64,000 bases of DNA from G965205525 sp965205525 (lineage in GTDB: Bacteria > Pseudomonadota > Gammaproteobacteria > JABABF01): positions 1,116,001 through 1,180,000 of the forward strand of contig OZ242171.1 of NCBI GenBank assembly GCA_965205525.1. Direction: 5' to 3'. Below, piece after piece: positions 17,281-28,900 of this stretch. Within the stretch, counting starts at the first letter, position 1. Each line of letters starts with the position of its first letter. A program made the position numbers and the translations under genes. The notes beneath the pieces are model-generated. The model searched no databases and was not told the origin of the DNA. It saw only the letters and a list, made by a program, of their open reading frames with translations.

Positions 17281-18072
17281 TCAGCGAAGCAGCGTCATGT
17301 CATAATCCATCATCAGGGGCGCATGGTCGGAAAAGACCTGGTCGCGAAAGATATGCGCCCGCTGCACACGCTGGGCGAGGCCCGGGGTTACCAGCTGGTA
17401 GTCTAGGCGCCACCCGACATTGTTCTCCCGAGCCCGACCCCGATTGGACCACCAGGTGTACTGCTTGGCGCCGGGCTCCACTGCACGAAAGGAATCAACC
17501 CAGCCCACCTCCTCGTACAAGTGGTCCAGCCAAGCCCGCTCCTCGGGCAGGAAGCCGGAGCTATCCCGATTGGCACGCCAGTTTTCCAGGTCTATCTCCC
17601 GATGACAGATATTCCAATCCGCGCAGATGATGTACTCGCGCCGTCTGCGCCGATGTCCCTTGTACAGCGCCTGCAGTTCTGCCTTGAGCTGCTCCATGAA
17701 GGCAAATTTCACCGCCTGGCGCTCTTCTCCGGCAGAGCCGGAGGGCATGTATAAGGAGACGATGCTGAGCCCCGGGCAATCCGCCTGCAGCCAGCGTCCC
17801 TCGGAATCCGCGGGCTCCCAGCCGAGCCCCCGACTGAACTGAGGCTCCTCGCCGCGGCAGTAAATCGCCGTGCCGCTGTAGCCCTTGCGCTCGGCATCAA
17901 AGTAGTGGCAGTCGTAGCCCTCTGGATAAAAAATTGGGTCTTGCAGCTGGGACTGCTGGGCCCGCACCTCCTGAATGCAGACCACGTCTGCATCCTGCTC
18001 CCTCAGCCAATCAAAAAAACCCTTGCGGGCAGCGGAGCGAATGCCGTTGGCATTAAACGAGATAACGCGCAT
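17281..18072 (-). CDS. xthA: exodeoxyribonuclease III (ExoA type)
   Basis: AP endonuclease and 3'-5' exonuclease for base-excision repair. All family motifs are present: FNANGIRSA near the start, CIQEVRAQ with the metal-binding Glu near 34, GYSGTAIYCR near 68, LYMPSG near 108, DWNICHREIDLENW near 150, and the terminal SDHAPLMMDYD with the catalytic His. The HREIDLENW form is closer to Bacillus ExoA than to E. coli XthA. 263 residues is normal length. Confidence 0.95.
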   Translation of the reverse strand: MRVISFNANGIRSAARKGFFDWLREQDADVVCIQEVRAQQSQLQDPIFYPEGYDCHYFDAERKGYSGTAIYCRGEEPQFSRGLGWEPADSEGRWLQADCPGLSIVSLYMPSGSAGEERQAVKFAFMEQLKAELQALYKGHRRRRREYIICADWNICHREIDLENWRANRDSSGFLPEERAWLDHLYEEVGWVDSFRAVEPGAKQYTWWSNRGRARENNVGWRLDYQLVTPGLAQRVQRAHIFRDQVFSDHAPLMMDYDMTLLR

Positions 18073-18081
18073 CGGGCCGAA

Positions 18082-18271
18082 AGGGTCAGAGAGTGCCCCG
18101 TCCCAAGAGCCGCTGAATGCTATTCAGCCGACAGCACGGGCCTGCAGGCTACTCGGGGCAGCAGCAGTTCTACGACGATATTTTGCAAGAACAGCAATGT
18201 CTTTAGAACCGCACATTCCCGGTACCCTCCGGCAGTCGCAGGCCGGCCAAGGTGTAAAAGCAGGAGGATGG
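18082..18271 (-). pseudogene. degenerate copy of the 3' end and downstream flank of the giant gene
   Basis: This spacer aligns block by block with 19952-20182: shared blocks include AGGGTCAGAG, ATTCAGCCG, CAGCACGGGCCTGC, GGCAGCAGCAG, ATTTTGCA and the GGCAGTCGCAGGCCGG-CAAGGTGT block. The source encodes the last residues of the giant repeat protein. Several indels break the frame. The copy is separated from its source by the whole P450 gene. Confidence 0.8.
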
Positions 18272-18273
18272 TC

Positions 18274-19665
18274 TCAGTGCAGAGGCTCTAGCACCAGGGG
18301 CAGATCATCCGCCGGATGGGGAAAGGGCACCTCCTGGTAGCGGATAGGCAGTTTGTAGCCATCCGGCAGATGCAGCCGGTAGTGCTGCAGGAATTGGTGG
18401 ATAAAACACTTGATCTGCATCATGGCAAAGTGCATGCCGATGCACTTGTGAGCACCGCCGCCGAAGGGCATAAAGTTGAAGCTGTGACGCTTGTGCTCGG
18501 CCCGCTCCGGGGAGAAGCGCTCGGGGTCAAAGCGGTTCGGTTCATCCCACCACTCCTCCATGTAATGGGAAAATGTCGGGGCGACGGTTACGATGGAATG
18601 GGCCGGTATGCGATGTCCCGCCAGCTCTGTGTCCCGCACCGTGCGGCGCAAAGACATCGGCACCGGCCCGTGGGTGCGCAGCACCTCGTGCATGAAGCGG
18701 TCTAAGGGGACCATCGTGTCCAGATCATCATAATTCAGCATTTTGCAGCCCAGAGCCAGGGAATCCTCCCGGATGCGCTCCTGCCAGTCCTGATTGAGGA
18801 CCAGTTCCGCAACGCAATTGCTAAGTGCGCTGGTGGTGGTGTCATGGGCCGCCATCATCAGAAAAATAATATGCTTGATTACATCATCGTCCGAATATAG
18901 CTCTCCATCCTCGGTGCGCTCCTTGGCGAAGTGGCTGAACATGTCCTGCCCCTCCTGGGTGCGCTTGTCCGGCAGCATCTCAGCGAAATAGCTGTACAGG
19001 TAGCGCCGCCCCCGAAGGCCTTTGTGGTAGAGAAATCCGGGCAGATCCACGCGGAATATAGAGCGCAGAGCATCCACTGAATCCAAAAACGCGCTGTTCA
19101 TGCGATCCAGTTCGGGACCCGGATTTTCAACGCCGATAAAAATCCGCGCCGCCACCCGAAGCAGAGCCCGCTTAATGGACGGATAAAAATGAAAATCCTT
19201 CTGTCCCCGCCAGCCCTGCATGGCCTCCTCGAGCATCGGGTTCATAATCCCCGTATAACTCTGCAGTGCGGTGGTCTTAAAGGCCGTTTGCATAATCCGG
19301 CGATGCATCCTGTGTTCGTCAAAATCCCGCAGCATCAGGGCGCCGCCAAAAAAGGGCCCCATGTTGCGCTGGTAGCCCATCTCGCTGGAATAACTGCGGT
19401 CCCGGTCCAGCAGAACGGCCTGACTCAGCTCGGGCCCTAGGGCGAGGACGCTGTTCTCGCCCCCGATCCTGCTGCGGGAGACGGCTCCGTACTCCCGATA
19501 CTGGTCCCGGAGAAACTCCGGCAGGTGGTACAGGGAGCGGATGGTGTGGCCCAAATAGGGCCACCCGTAATCCCCAGGCAGATGGTCCAGCCGGGTATTG
19601 GTGGGCATCTTGCGATAATCGCCTGCCATCCCCTCGGCGACTGGTGCGGATACTGGTGCAGACAT
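18274..19665 (-). CDS. cytochrome P450
   Basis: Heme-thiolate monooxygenase of 463 residues. The start ATG 19665 (MSAPVSAPV) is preferred because GAGGAAAG precedes it at good spacing; an in-frame start at 19731 would add 22 residues. Motifs: I-helix AAHDTTTS near 270, K-helix EVLR near 325, and heme loop FMPFGGGAHKCIGMHFA near 410 with the axial Cys. The N-terminal PGDYGWPYLGHT stretch resembles CYP51/CYP26/CYP120-like soluble bacterial enzymes. Substrate unknown; no ferredoxin or reductase gene is adjacent. Confidence 0.93.
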   Translation of the reverse strand: MSAPVSAPVAEGMAGDYRKMPTNTRLDHLPGDYGWPYLGHTIRSLYHLPEFLRDQYREYGAVSRSRIGGENSVLALGPELSQAVLLDRDRSYSSEMGYQRNMGPFFGGALMLRDFDEHRMHRRIMQTAFKTTALQSYTGIMNPMLEEAMQGWRGQKDFHFYPSIKRALLRVAARIFIGVENPGPELDRMNSAFLDSVDALRSIFRVDLPGFLYHKGLRGRRYLYSYFAEMLPDKRTQEGQDMFSHFAKERTEDGELYSDDDVIKHIIFLMMAAHDTTTSALSNCVAELVLNQDWQERIREDSLALGCKMLNYDDLDTMVPLDRFMHEVLRTHGPVPMSLRRTVRDTELAGHRIPAHSIVTVAPTFSHYMEEWWDEPNRFDPERFSPERAEHKRHSFNFMPFGGGAHKCIGMHFAMMQIKCFIHQFLQHYRLHLPDGYKLPIRYQEVPFPHPADDLPLVLEPLH

Positions 19666-19816
19666 GGTCTTTCCTCTCTTGCCGTGTTCCGGCGGAGGCC
19701 GGAGCAAATCACTCTGCCTCATTATCACCATTCGGGCGGTGAGGGCAAGGGGTGGACTGATACAGGCAGAGACTGGTCAAGGAGGTTAAAACCGCGGCGG
19801 AAGAATCTGGAGGGAG

Positions 19817-19930
19817 ATATCAAAAGTGCGCCCCTGCCGCTTCTCGGCGGAAGAGGCCGGGAGCGGAACGATACCAGCACAGGCTGGGGAAGGTATCAAA
19901 ATTGCTCTTCGGCGGAAGAGGCCGGGAGCG
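19817..19930. repeat. two degenerate copies of a segment of the giant gene 3' end
   Basis: Units at 19817-19865 and 19893-19930 share TATCAAAA followed by a CTTCGGCGGAAGAGGCCGGG core. The same core, with one or two changes, is at 20032-20054 inside the giant gene (codons for SSAEERQ). The spacer 19666-19969 holds no gene; these echoes are its only structure. Confidence 0.65.
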
Positions 19931-19969
19931 AGCCGTCTCTCCTCGGCGCATAGGGTCAGAGGGTGCGGA

Positions 19970-22900
19970 TTATTCCCGTCCTAAAAGTCGCCGAATAATA
20001 TTCAGCCGGGCAGCACGGGCCTGCCGCTCTTCGGCGGAGGAGCCGGGAGGCAGCAGCAGCTCATCGGCGACATTTTGCAGGGCCCGCAGCAGAACAGCGA
20101 TGTCCTGATGCCCCCCCCTGCCGTCTCCGGTGATATCCGGCAGTCGCAGGCCGGTCAAGGTGTCAAAGCGGAAGGAGGAGGGACCGAAATTGACGGCCAG
20201 GTCTGCTTCTGAGCTGAGGGCCGGGCAGTCCGCCGGCTGCAAGACCACATCCTCCCCACCGCACAGGGCCAGATAGCGCTGCATGAATACCAAATCATCC
20301 GCGTTCACGCCGTCCGCCGGCGTACTGAAATCCAAGGGCATGAGATTTGTCACACGCAGTGTCTCCACGGTTTGTGTGCTCGCCGGCACATCTCCGCCGG
20401 CGATGGTAATTAACCAAGTGCTGACGCTCGCATCTGGAATGAAATCAACACTGCCGGAGGAGCTCTCCTCCCCTATCAGGATACTCAAGCGCTCCACCCT
20501 GTCGCTCGCGCTATCCGCCGCCTCTATCTCTACCCTGAGAGCCAATCCGAGCAACCCTGTCCCGAGGCGAGCCGAGGCGGTCACCGGCACCTGCTCCCCC
20601 GGGAATGCCTCCTGCTGCACCTCCAGGGTGATGGCCAGCATGTCCCCGGTAACCAGCACCTTCAGCTCAGCACCGCTGTCATCCAGCAGCCCGCTCCCCC
20701 CCAGGGCAGTAAAGCGCCAGAGCCCCGCCGTCAGGTCGGCACCGCTAAAAGTGCTCTCGGCCATGGAAGTCCCGGGGGACAGAGACAAGGTTTGCGCTGC
20801 CGGCAGCTCCGCCGAACCAGAGCCTTCTAAAGCGGCACTCACCGTTAGAGTGATTGCCACGGGCAGTGCGGGGCGGAGGCCGAGGGCGAGCACGACATCT
20901 TCGCCTGGGGCAAAGATAGGGGAATGCCCACTCGCCAGCTCAAGGGTCAGGTTCAGCGGCTCCAGGAGCACCGAGCTTCTCGCCGCCGCCGTATTCAGTG
21001 CGCTGCTCGGCATCGCCGTGAAAGTCCAGGAGCCGGCGGCCAGCATGCCTCCTGCAAAAACCAAGTTTGCAGTCGGCACCATCCCTGCCGGCAGGGACAC
21101 CATGCGCAAAACGGATTCCCGGCCCGCCTCTGCCGCAACGATAGTCAGGGTCGTGCTCTCGGCCAATTCCCCTCGCACCGCCGCCTGCAGCTGAACTTCG
21201 CTGCCGGCACTGGCCCGGGAGGGGCTTAAAAGAGTCAAGGTCAGGTCGGGCAGCACAACAAACTCAATCGCCGCCGCTGCCCGAACCACTCCGCCGGGGG
21301 TCACGGTGGCCTTCAAGAGCCAGCGGCCCGGCTCCAGAGCATTGCCGGCGGCAGCACTGAATTCAATCGGAGCCGTCTCCCCGCTCAGCATGACTGCGCC
21401 CCTCTCCCTTCGGCCCATATCTGGAAGCAAGAGCGCCTGCACCTGCACCATCACCGCCCGGTAGGGGGGCGCCTCGGCCCTCAGCGTGACGAGCACCGTC
21501 TGCCCCTTCTGCTCCGCCGTCAGCTCCAGACCCGGAATCCCCAGTCTCACCTGCCCGGAGAGTATCGGGACTGTGCCGGGGGGAATAGTCTCCCCAGAAA
21601 GCATCCAAGTGCCCGGACCCAGTGCCCCGGCCGGGAATTGGCCCCTGGTGCTGGTGGAGCGCGCCCCCATGCTAACGATAATCGGCTGCACCGAACTCGG
21701 GGCAGCAGGCACTGGCCTGGCCGTAATCCTGAGGTTCAAAAGAGCGCCAAAGGGCTCCGCCCCACTCAGAGAAAAGCGGACCGGCTGCCCCGGCTGCACC
21801 ACCGCCTGCTCCGGGCGCAGCTGCAGTGCAGACACCCCGACCGTAATCGTCTGTGTATCCCCGACGATCTCAATTTCAGCCGGACTCTCCACCAGGCTGA
21901 AAGTCCATACCCCCGGGAACAATGCCGGGAACTCCACATCCTGCAGCCGATCCGTCAGCATCACCGCAATTCGCCGCTCTTCACCGTCCGAGCGGCGCCC
22001 TTGCACACTTAACGGTACCGCCAGCACGGGGGTTGTGCTTGCGCGCAGCTGCAAAACCGCCGTCTCCCCCGCCGGCAGCGGCGCATCTCCCCGATACACC
22101 AGCTCCAACTGCAGGGTTGGCGCAACCACAGTCGCCGTTCTCGGCTGCACCCTCACCGGCAGCGGCAGATCCGTCGTCGCCGTGAAGGTCCACAGCCCCG
22201 GCAGCAGGCCGTTTTGCCCGGTAGCGAATACCGCAGCCGCCGTTGTATCCGCAGCAGATAAAGTGGCCGCGGCAACCATCGTCCTCGTCGTACCGCCGGG
22301 GGCTCCGGTCGCCATCAGCTGCACCGCTACATCCTCTCCCGGCACCTGGCTCGCCGTGATGCCGAGGGCCAAGTCCTCACCGAAGGGCACCGACGATGCC
22401 GAGGGCTCCAAGGTTATGAGGGGCGGACCCACAGTCACCGTCACCCCCTCTGTTGAAAAATCTATTGCCCCGTTATCTGGAAAAACCGCACTGGGCAATA
22501 GTGCTGCACCGGTTATGGCAAAGTTCCAGGGTCCGGTGAGCAGCCCCGCAAACATTGCCACTGCGGAAGCATCGGTCAAAGGCACCATGACCGTAACCGG
22601 GGCGCGATTCAACTGCGTTGCGGCAATCATCACCGTCGTGGGGTCAAACGGTGCATCGGTGGCTCGCACCTGAAGCTCCACCGGCATCCCCGTCGCCACC
22701 TGGGACATCGTCGCCGACAGATCCAATCGGGGCGCGAGTATTTCATAAACTACTGTTCCGTCACTGACCACCGCCGTGTTATCCGAGACCGAATCGATAA
22801 AGGCAGATACGCTGATCAAGCGCGAGAATCCTGTCTCAAATATCAATGTGCTTGTGCTGAGCGCCTCCACCCTGTAATCCACAAGTCTACTAATGCCCTC

Positions 22901-25900
22901 ATCCGCCGCATCCTGCGTCGTCCTAAGCTCCATCCGATCAAGCCCGATGAACCCTTCCAGAGGCACATAGGGTACTGCAGGGGCAGGATCAAGCTCTGAT
23001 CTCTGAACTTTCACCAGCAGCGGGATGGGATCCCCCCGCGGGATTCGCCTGTCGCTGGGGTCCAGCACCAAGAATGGCCTTTCTACTGTCTGACGAGCGT
23101 CATCTCCTAAGGGCGTTATAGACAGCCGCTCCGAAGCGGGGTCATTGGAAAGGGCAAAAACCCACTCGCCTGCCGGGGCCTGCAGGCGATAGAACACGCT
23201 GCCCTCGTTCTGGCCAGCGCCGATTGGAATCCTCAGCACAGTACCCGCCGCCGCCGCCGGGATCCCCAGCGCAGAGGCCACCTCGGCAGAGAGTTCCGGA
23301 GCACTTTCTAGATCCAGCGCCACCGAGATATCCACAGGCAGAGGATTCGTCGCCATCGCCCTTATGGTCAGCTCGTCCCCGGGTTTTAGAACAGAGTCAT
23401 CAGGATTTATCCGAATCGATATGCCCCCAATAGGCTCGTCCACCACATACACCTGTATCGGCTCGCTGGCGACCACCAAATCAACCTCGGCAGTTGCCGT
23501 GAAGGTGTGAAGCCCTCTGGCTGGAAAAGCGGCAAAAGTCAGGGTGCTGCTGCCTTCACCCGGCATAATCATGGTTGTCATACTGACTGTATCCGTGGGT
23601 GTGGTGGCTGTCAGGTCGCCCGCGAATGTGCGCTCTACGGTTACTTCCAGCGGCTCCCCTCCCTGGACAACGCTTGAGAGCACATGCAGGGTGGGACTCT
23701 CCCCGGTCAAATGCACCGGGTACAGGGAGCTCAGACTGAGAGTCGGGCGTGCTATGGTCAGGGTCGCTGTCGCCCCCTCCAAGCTCACCGGAGGTTCTCC
23801 CCCCCCGGAAGCAAGTCTCGCCAAAGAGGCGGTCAAGAGCCGATCCCCCTCCTCCACTCCCAGGTCGCCTGGTCCAAAGGTCACCTCCGCTGTTTCATCG
23901 TCCATGCCGAAGGTTAGAGACGTGGTGGTCAGCGACGGCGGATCTGTCACCTTGTTTTCCACGGTGAGAACAAAGCTCCAAGGTTCTCCGACCGGGACGG
24001 GGCTCAATACTGCGCTGACCACCACATCTTCCAGCTCTGTGAAGCGCTCCTTGGCAAGGGAAAGACCGAGCACCGTCTCCACCCGCACGGCAGCCGCTGT
24101 CTGCACAGCAAAAGCTGCTGACTCGTCGGACACGTCTGATATCCGGGCACTCCAGATGCCAAGGGTACTCGCACTTATAGTGGGGGTATAGACGTAGACG
24201 ACTGACACCGACAGCTGATCTGCCGGCAACCGCCCAAAAATATTGTCTTCCTGTGCGGAGTTCGGGGGCTGTATCGTCAAGGAAATAGTCGTATCCACCC
24301 CCAAGGGTATTGGAGAACTCAGCGTAAATACCAGGGGCGCCCCCGCTGCGACCGTCGGCCTCACCGCCGTCAGGGTCAGGGGGGCAGGCTCCACGAAAAC
24401 CGCGCTGACGGCCTGCTCCATCAGCACTTCTACGGGCTGCTCCACCATCGCCGTCAGAATCCATCCTCCCGGGGGCAGGGAGGGAAACGAAAGCCGCATG
24501 ACCCCTGCCCCATTCAGCAGGCCGGTCAAAACAATATCCCGGTAGCCGGGCTGAATCGCAGCCACCCGCAGCTCCGCTCTCTCGGAAGGCCGCTGTGATG
24601 GGAGCGACACTTCCACCGACACGATTGTCCCCGCCGCTACCCTTGCCGGCCCCAGCCGCTTCAGGCGAAGTGCAGGAGGGAGCACTTCCCTTATCCGCAG
24701 GCTTACCGAAGCGGTTGAAAAATCCGGCAAAGGGGCACTCCCCATTACTTCTACATCCGTTATCTGAAAATTCCAAATCCCCACACCCAGGTCCTCTGCT
24801 GCAAACTCCACCGTCGCCGTGCTCGCACCAGGCATCAGCATGACGGCTTGGTTCACAGGCTCCCCGGCACCGTCTGCGGGCATTCCGCTAACAGTGACAT
24901 GCAGACTGGATCCCTGTGCCAGCACTCCAAGCAAATCCACCTGCACCCGGACTATTGAGCCCAGCGTCACTTCCGGCTCCGGCACCGAAAGCTGCAATAC
25001 ATTGGGTGCTCCGCCTACATCTGTCATCACCTGCTCGGTGCTAAAACTCGCCAGGGGGAAATCTCCGATCTCTGTCGTCAAGGTGCTGGAGCTCACATCC
25101 AGGATACGGAAATACCACATTCCCCGGCTGAGATCAGCCGCGTTAAAGGTTCCCCGGGCGACAAGCAGGCCCGGCTGAATAACCACGGTACTCGTGGATA
25201 TATCGGTGGATCCATTCTCCAGCCTGCCCTCTGCCACAACGCGCAGCTCTTCTCGCAGCGGGGCATTCAAATGCACATGAATATCCAGGTCGGTGCCCAA
25301 GGGCACCGCCGCCGCCGCCGACAGCCGCAGGGAGGATGGCCCGATTATCACCCGCAGCTCAGTGGATGCCACCATCACCAAGCCGGCCGGCTCTACCTCG
25401 GTAATCGTCAATAGCCAAGGTCCCGAAGACAGCAATCCTCCGGCAAACAGAGATTCAGAAGAGGTGGATCTGCCATCTAGCATCAGCGTTATCCTCTCGG
25501 TCACCAGAGACGAAGGCACGTCCCCCCGGGTCGCCTGCACCGTCACCCTCAAGTCTGTCTGCGGGGCTGGAAGCGCAAGCACCCGCAGCGGCAGGGCACT
25601 GCCCGCCGGCACCGGCTGCTCTGCTTGCGGCGACAAGTCCAAACGGATCTCTGCCCCCGGCGTCACTGTGACGGTGGCCCGGCGAGCGTTAACATCGCCC
25701 GGCACATTTGTAATCTCAAAGGTCCAGGTTCCCGCTGCGCCCAGCGTATAACTGGACACCGTCATCGTCGTCGCGTCCGCCACCACTACAATCTCAGGGG
25801 GCTCCAGGACCCTGCCCGCTGGATCCGTGACCTGGACCCGCACCGGCAGCGCTGCCGGAGGCAGCGCGGACAGTGTGACTGTTAACTGCACATCCTCCCC

Positions 25901-28900
25901 CGGGGCCACGCTCTCTGCTCCGGCACTAATAGCGCCTGTCAATGTGTTGTCATACACATAAAAGCGATCCTCAGGATTTTCCAGCTCAATGGTGAAGTCA
26001 TTTCCTCCAGTTCTATTTTCCAAGCGTACACTACTAAATTGCCACTCTCCAAGCAGCAACTCTTCCATAACCATACTATTTTGAAAACCTAAATTCTCAA
26101 GGAGAGTAGCGGCAGAGCCTGCAGTACTATTTTCTGGTATCTCTACTTCCAAATAGTTGAATATGGTGACACGATCAGTATGGGTCGGTTGCGTACTTAG
26201 ATTTGTCAATTCTGCTTCCCAGAAATCCCTTGCTCCCACTGATCCGTTATTATTTCTTACCAACCTGACAAAGTGGCCATTGGCTGTCCAGTCTATGTTC
26301 AAAAGAATTGTCGGACTTTGTATATAGAATTGGCGGTCTGCCTCCAATCGCACCAGCGGAGGTACAACTTCCACCCGGGCTTCTGCCCTCGTCCCTTGTG
26401 CTGTAAATATCCATGTGCCGGTGGTTTCTAGCGGCTCAAATAGAATGGATTCCCCGGAGCGAAAGTCGTCCACCGTCATAGTCCGGGTCCTGCCGCTCGC
26501 CTCGTGGGTCGCTATCAGCTGAACACGGCTCGGCGTGTTCAGAGTCGGTGTGATGGACAGTGCAACTATCACTTGGGAGAGAGGCCAGTAGGGGGACGGA
26601 ATGTTCAATTCCAGTCTCGGTAAAAACTCAATTCTTCCCGCCGCATCCGCGACCTGCACAAAGGAATCTGGTGCGGTCATCGTGAGATCCCATATTCCCC
26701 CGGGAACAGCCAAATCCTCCCAGGGGAACACCGCCACAGCCGTCGTGGCCGCTGCCGGCAGCAGCACTGAGCGATGCACTGAACTGGGGGAAGCGGATAA
26801 GTCTGCCAGTGTCGCGGTAACCGTAAGCTGCACATCCCGGGGCGGCGGACTATCGGCCGCTATCTGCACCCGTGCCGGCTGGCCGTTTGCCACCTGGATA
26901 TTCGGAGGCATAAAACTTAAACGCAGCGTCGGTGAAAATTCAATGCGCCCCGTCGCACTCCAGCCCTGCACAAAGGCATCCGATACAGCGGACATCGTGA
27001 GAATCCAGGTTGCCCCGGGGACAGCCAAATCCTCCCACGGAAACTCCACCGAGGCCGTCGTGGCCGCTGCCGGCAGCAGCGCTGAGCGATGCACTGAACT
27101 GGGGGAAGCGGATAAATCTGCCAGTGTCGCGGTAACCGTAATCTGCACATCCCGGGGCGGCGGACTATCGGCCGCCATCTGCACCCGTGCCGGCTGGCCG
27201 TTTTCTAACCGGATGCGCATAGGCATAAAACTGAGCCGCGTCCCTCTCACGACAACAGTCGCCCCCGCGTCGGAGATGTCCACATTCCCTGCCGGCTCTG
27301 CACCAAGCACTGAAAACCGCCAAAGACCCGATATCGCTTCCTCTCCCATGCCGCCGAGCATAAAGGCGACTCCTGCCGAGGACATTGATGGGCCAAGACG
27401 CACGATTTGCGTGAGAGTTACATTTCCCTGTTCTGCCAGAACGGTTACAGATATATTCTGCTGCAGAGGCTGTTCCGAAAAAACTCGCAGGCGCACCGGC
27501 ATCCCCGGAGCAACTTCATTCCGCTCCGGCGCAAGGCGCAGTCGGGGCAGCGGGGGCAGCGCAATTGTCAGCGTGGTCTCAACGCTCGCCTGCAGGAACA
27601 ACTCCTCGCGGTCAAGCACCCTGGCAACTACACGGTATATTCCTGGAGCCAGGTCGGCGGGCGAGTACTCAATGTCCAGCGATTTTTCCTCGGCGCCGAA
27701 GGTCAGAGTCCCGGAGCTGGCTACAACCTGCGTTACCAGCAGAGTCACTTCCACCCTCACCTCCACCTCCACTCCCGGGGGAGCACCCCCAGTCAAGGTC
27801 AGTGCCACAGCATCTGCAGCTGCAAACTCCCTTTGCACCGGACGGAGCTCTAATCGGATGCCTCCGACGGTAACGCTGTCAATCGCGCCGCCAGTGAAGA
27901 GCCGGCCCGGGGGCTCAGTCACCCCCCGCAAAAGCCACTCCCCGGGAGACAGCAGTCCTTCTTCAAACACCGCTTCCACGCTCTCCGCTCCCTCTAGAAG
28001 TGCACTTCTCCGCACTTCCCGGCCAATTCTGCTGGCTATAACCGCCACTGGAAGCAGGCCCGAAAGGGGCAGCAGGTCTGCCGTAAGTCGCACCCGCACG
28101 GGGGTGCCCGCCTCCTCCACCTGCGCCGGGCCCAGCCTCTCTAAGCGAAGAGCAGTCCCCCGGACAAGAATAGTTGCCACAGCCGACGACACATCTGCCG
28201 CTCCGGGGGGGCTCACCTCAGCCCGCAGAGTCCAGAGACCGGCGAGCAGCGCATTGGCACCATCCGCCTCAAATATCGCAGCCGCTCTTTCTTCGGAGAA
28301 CTCCACCACCGTCTGTCGGGTGACGGAGCCCCCGTCCATGCGCCTCACTGCAATTATGGTGATCCTGAGCCTATCTTCCGGCACCGTATCCGTCACTAGG
28401 CCGATAGGCACATCCTGCCCGACGACCCCGACCGATACCGGCGGCTCCAAGCGCAGAACCGGCCCCGTCACAGTCAGGCTCACCGAGGAGCCCGACACGG
28501 CTACGGGGAAGGTCTCCCCCTCCGCCATCAGGGCGGCAGGCAGAACCTCTGTAATCCGAAAGCGCCACAGCCCCCGGCGAAGCACACCCGCCTCAAATAC
28601 CACCCTGGCAAAGCGCTGATTCGGCGCCAAGACGGCGATTCGCTCCACCGGTGCCCGGCCGGCTGCTTCCCCCTCCACTCTGATACTCAAGGCAACACCC
28701 TGAGCGAGCTCCGACGACACCTCTATAGACACAGCCATGCCAACAGACAACTCCTGCACCGGCACGGCCAAGCCGAGAAGGGAGGGGCCCACCGTTAGCT
28801 GTACCGTACTCTGATTGGAAAAAGCTTCCCCCAAAGTCTGAATGGCCGAAATATCAAGGCTCCATCGGCCCGGAGACAGCGCATTTTCACCCTCAAAACG

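Noticed and set aside
20000..20360. Cellulosome component, because of the dockerin-like end
   Set aside because: No cohesin, cellulase or carbohydrate-binding genes in the window; dockerin-like pairs also occur outside cellulosomes.
26601..28619. 672-codon open frame on the plus strand
   Set aside because: Lies entirely inside the giant gene on the opposite strand; Ser/Thr/Arg-rich with no domain pattern, a shadow of GC-rich repeats.
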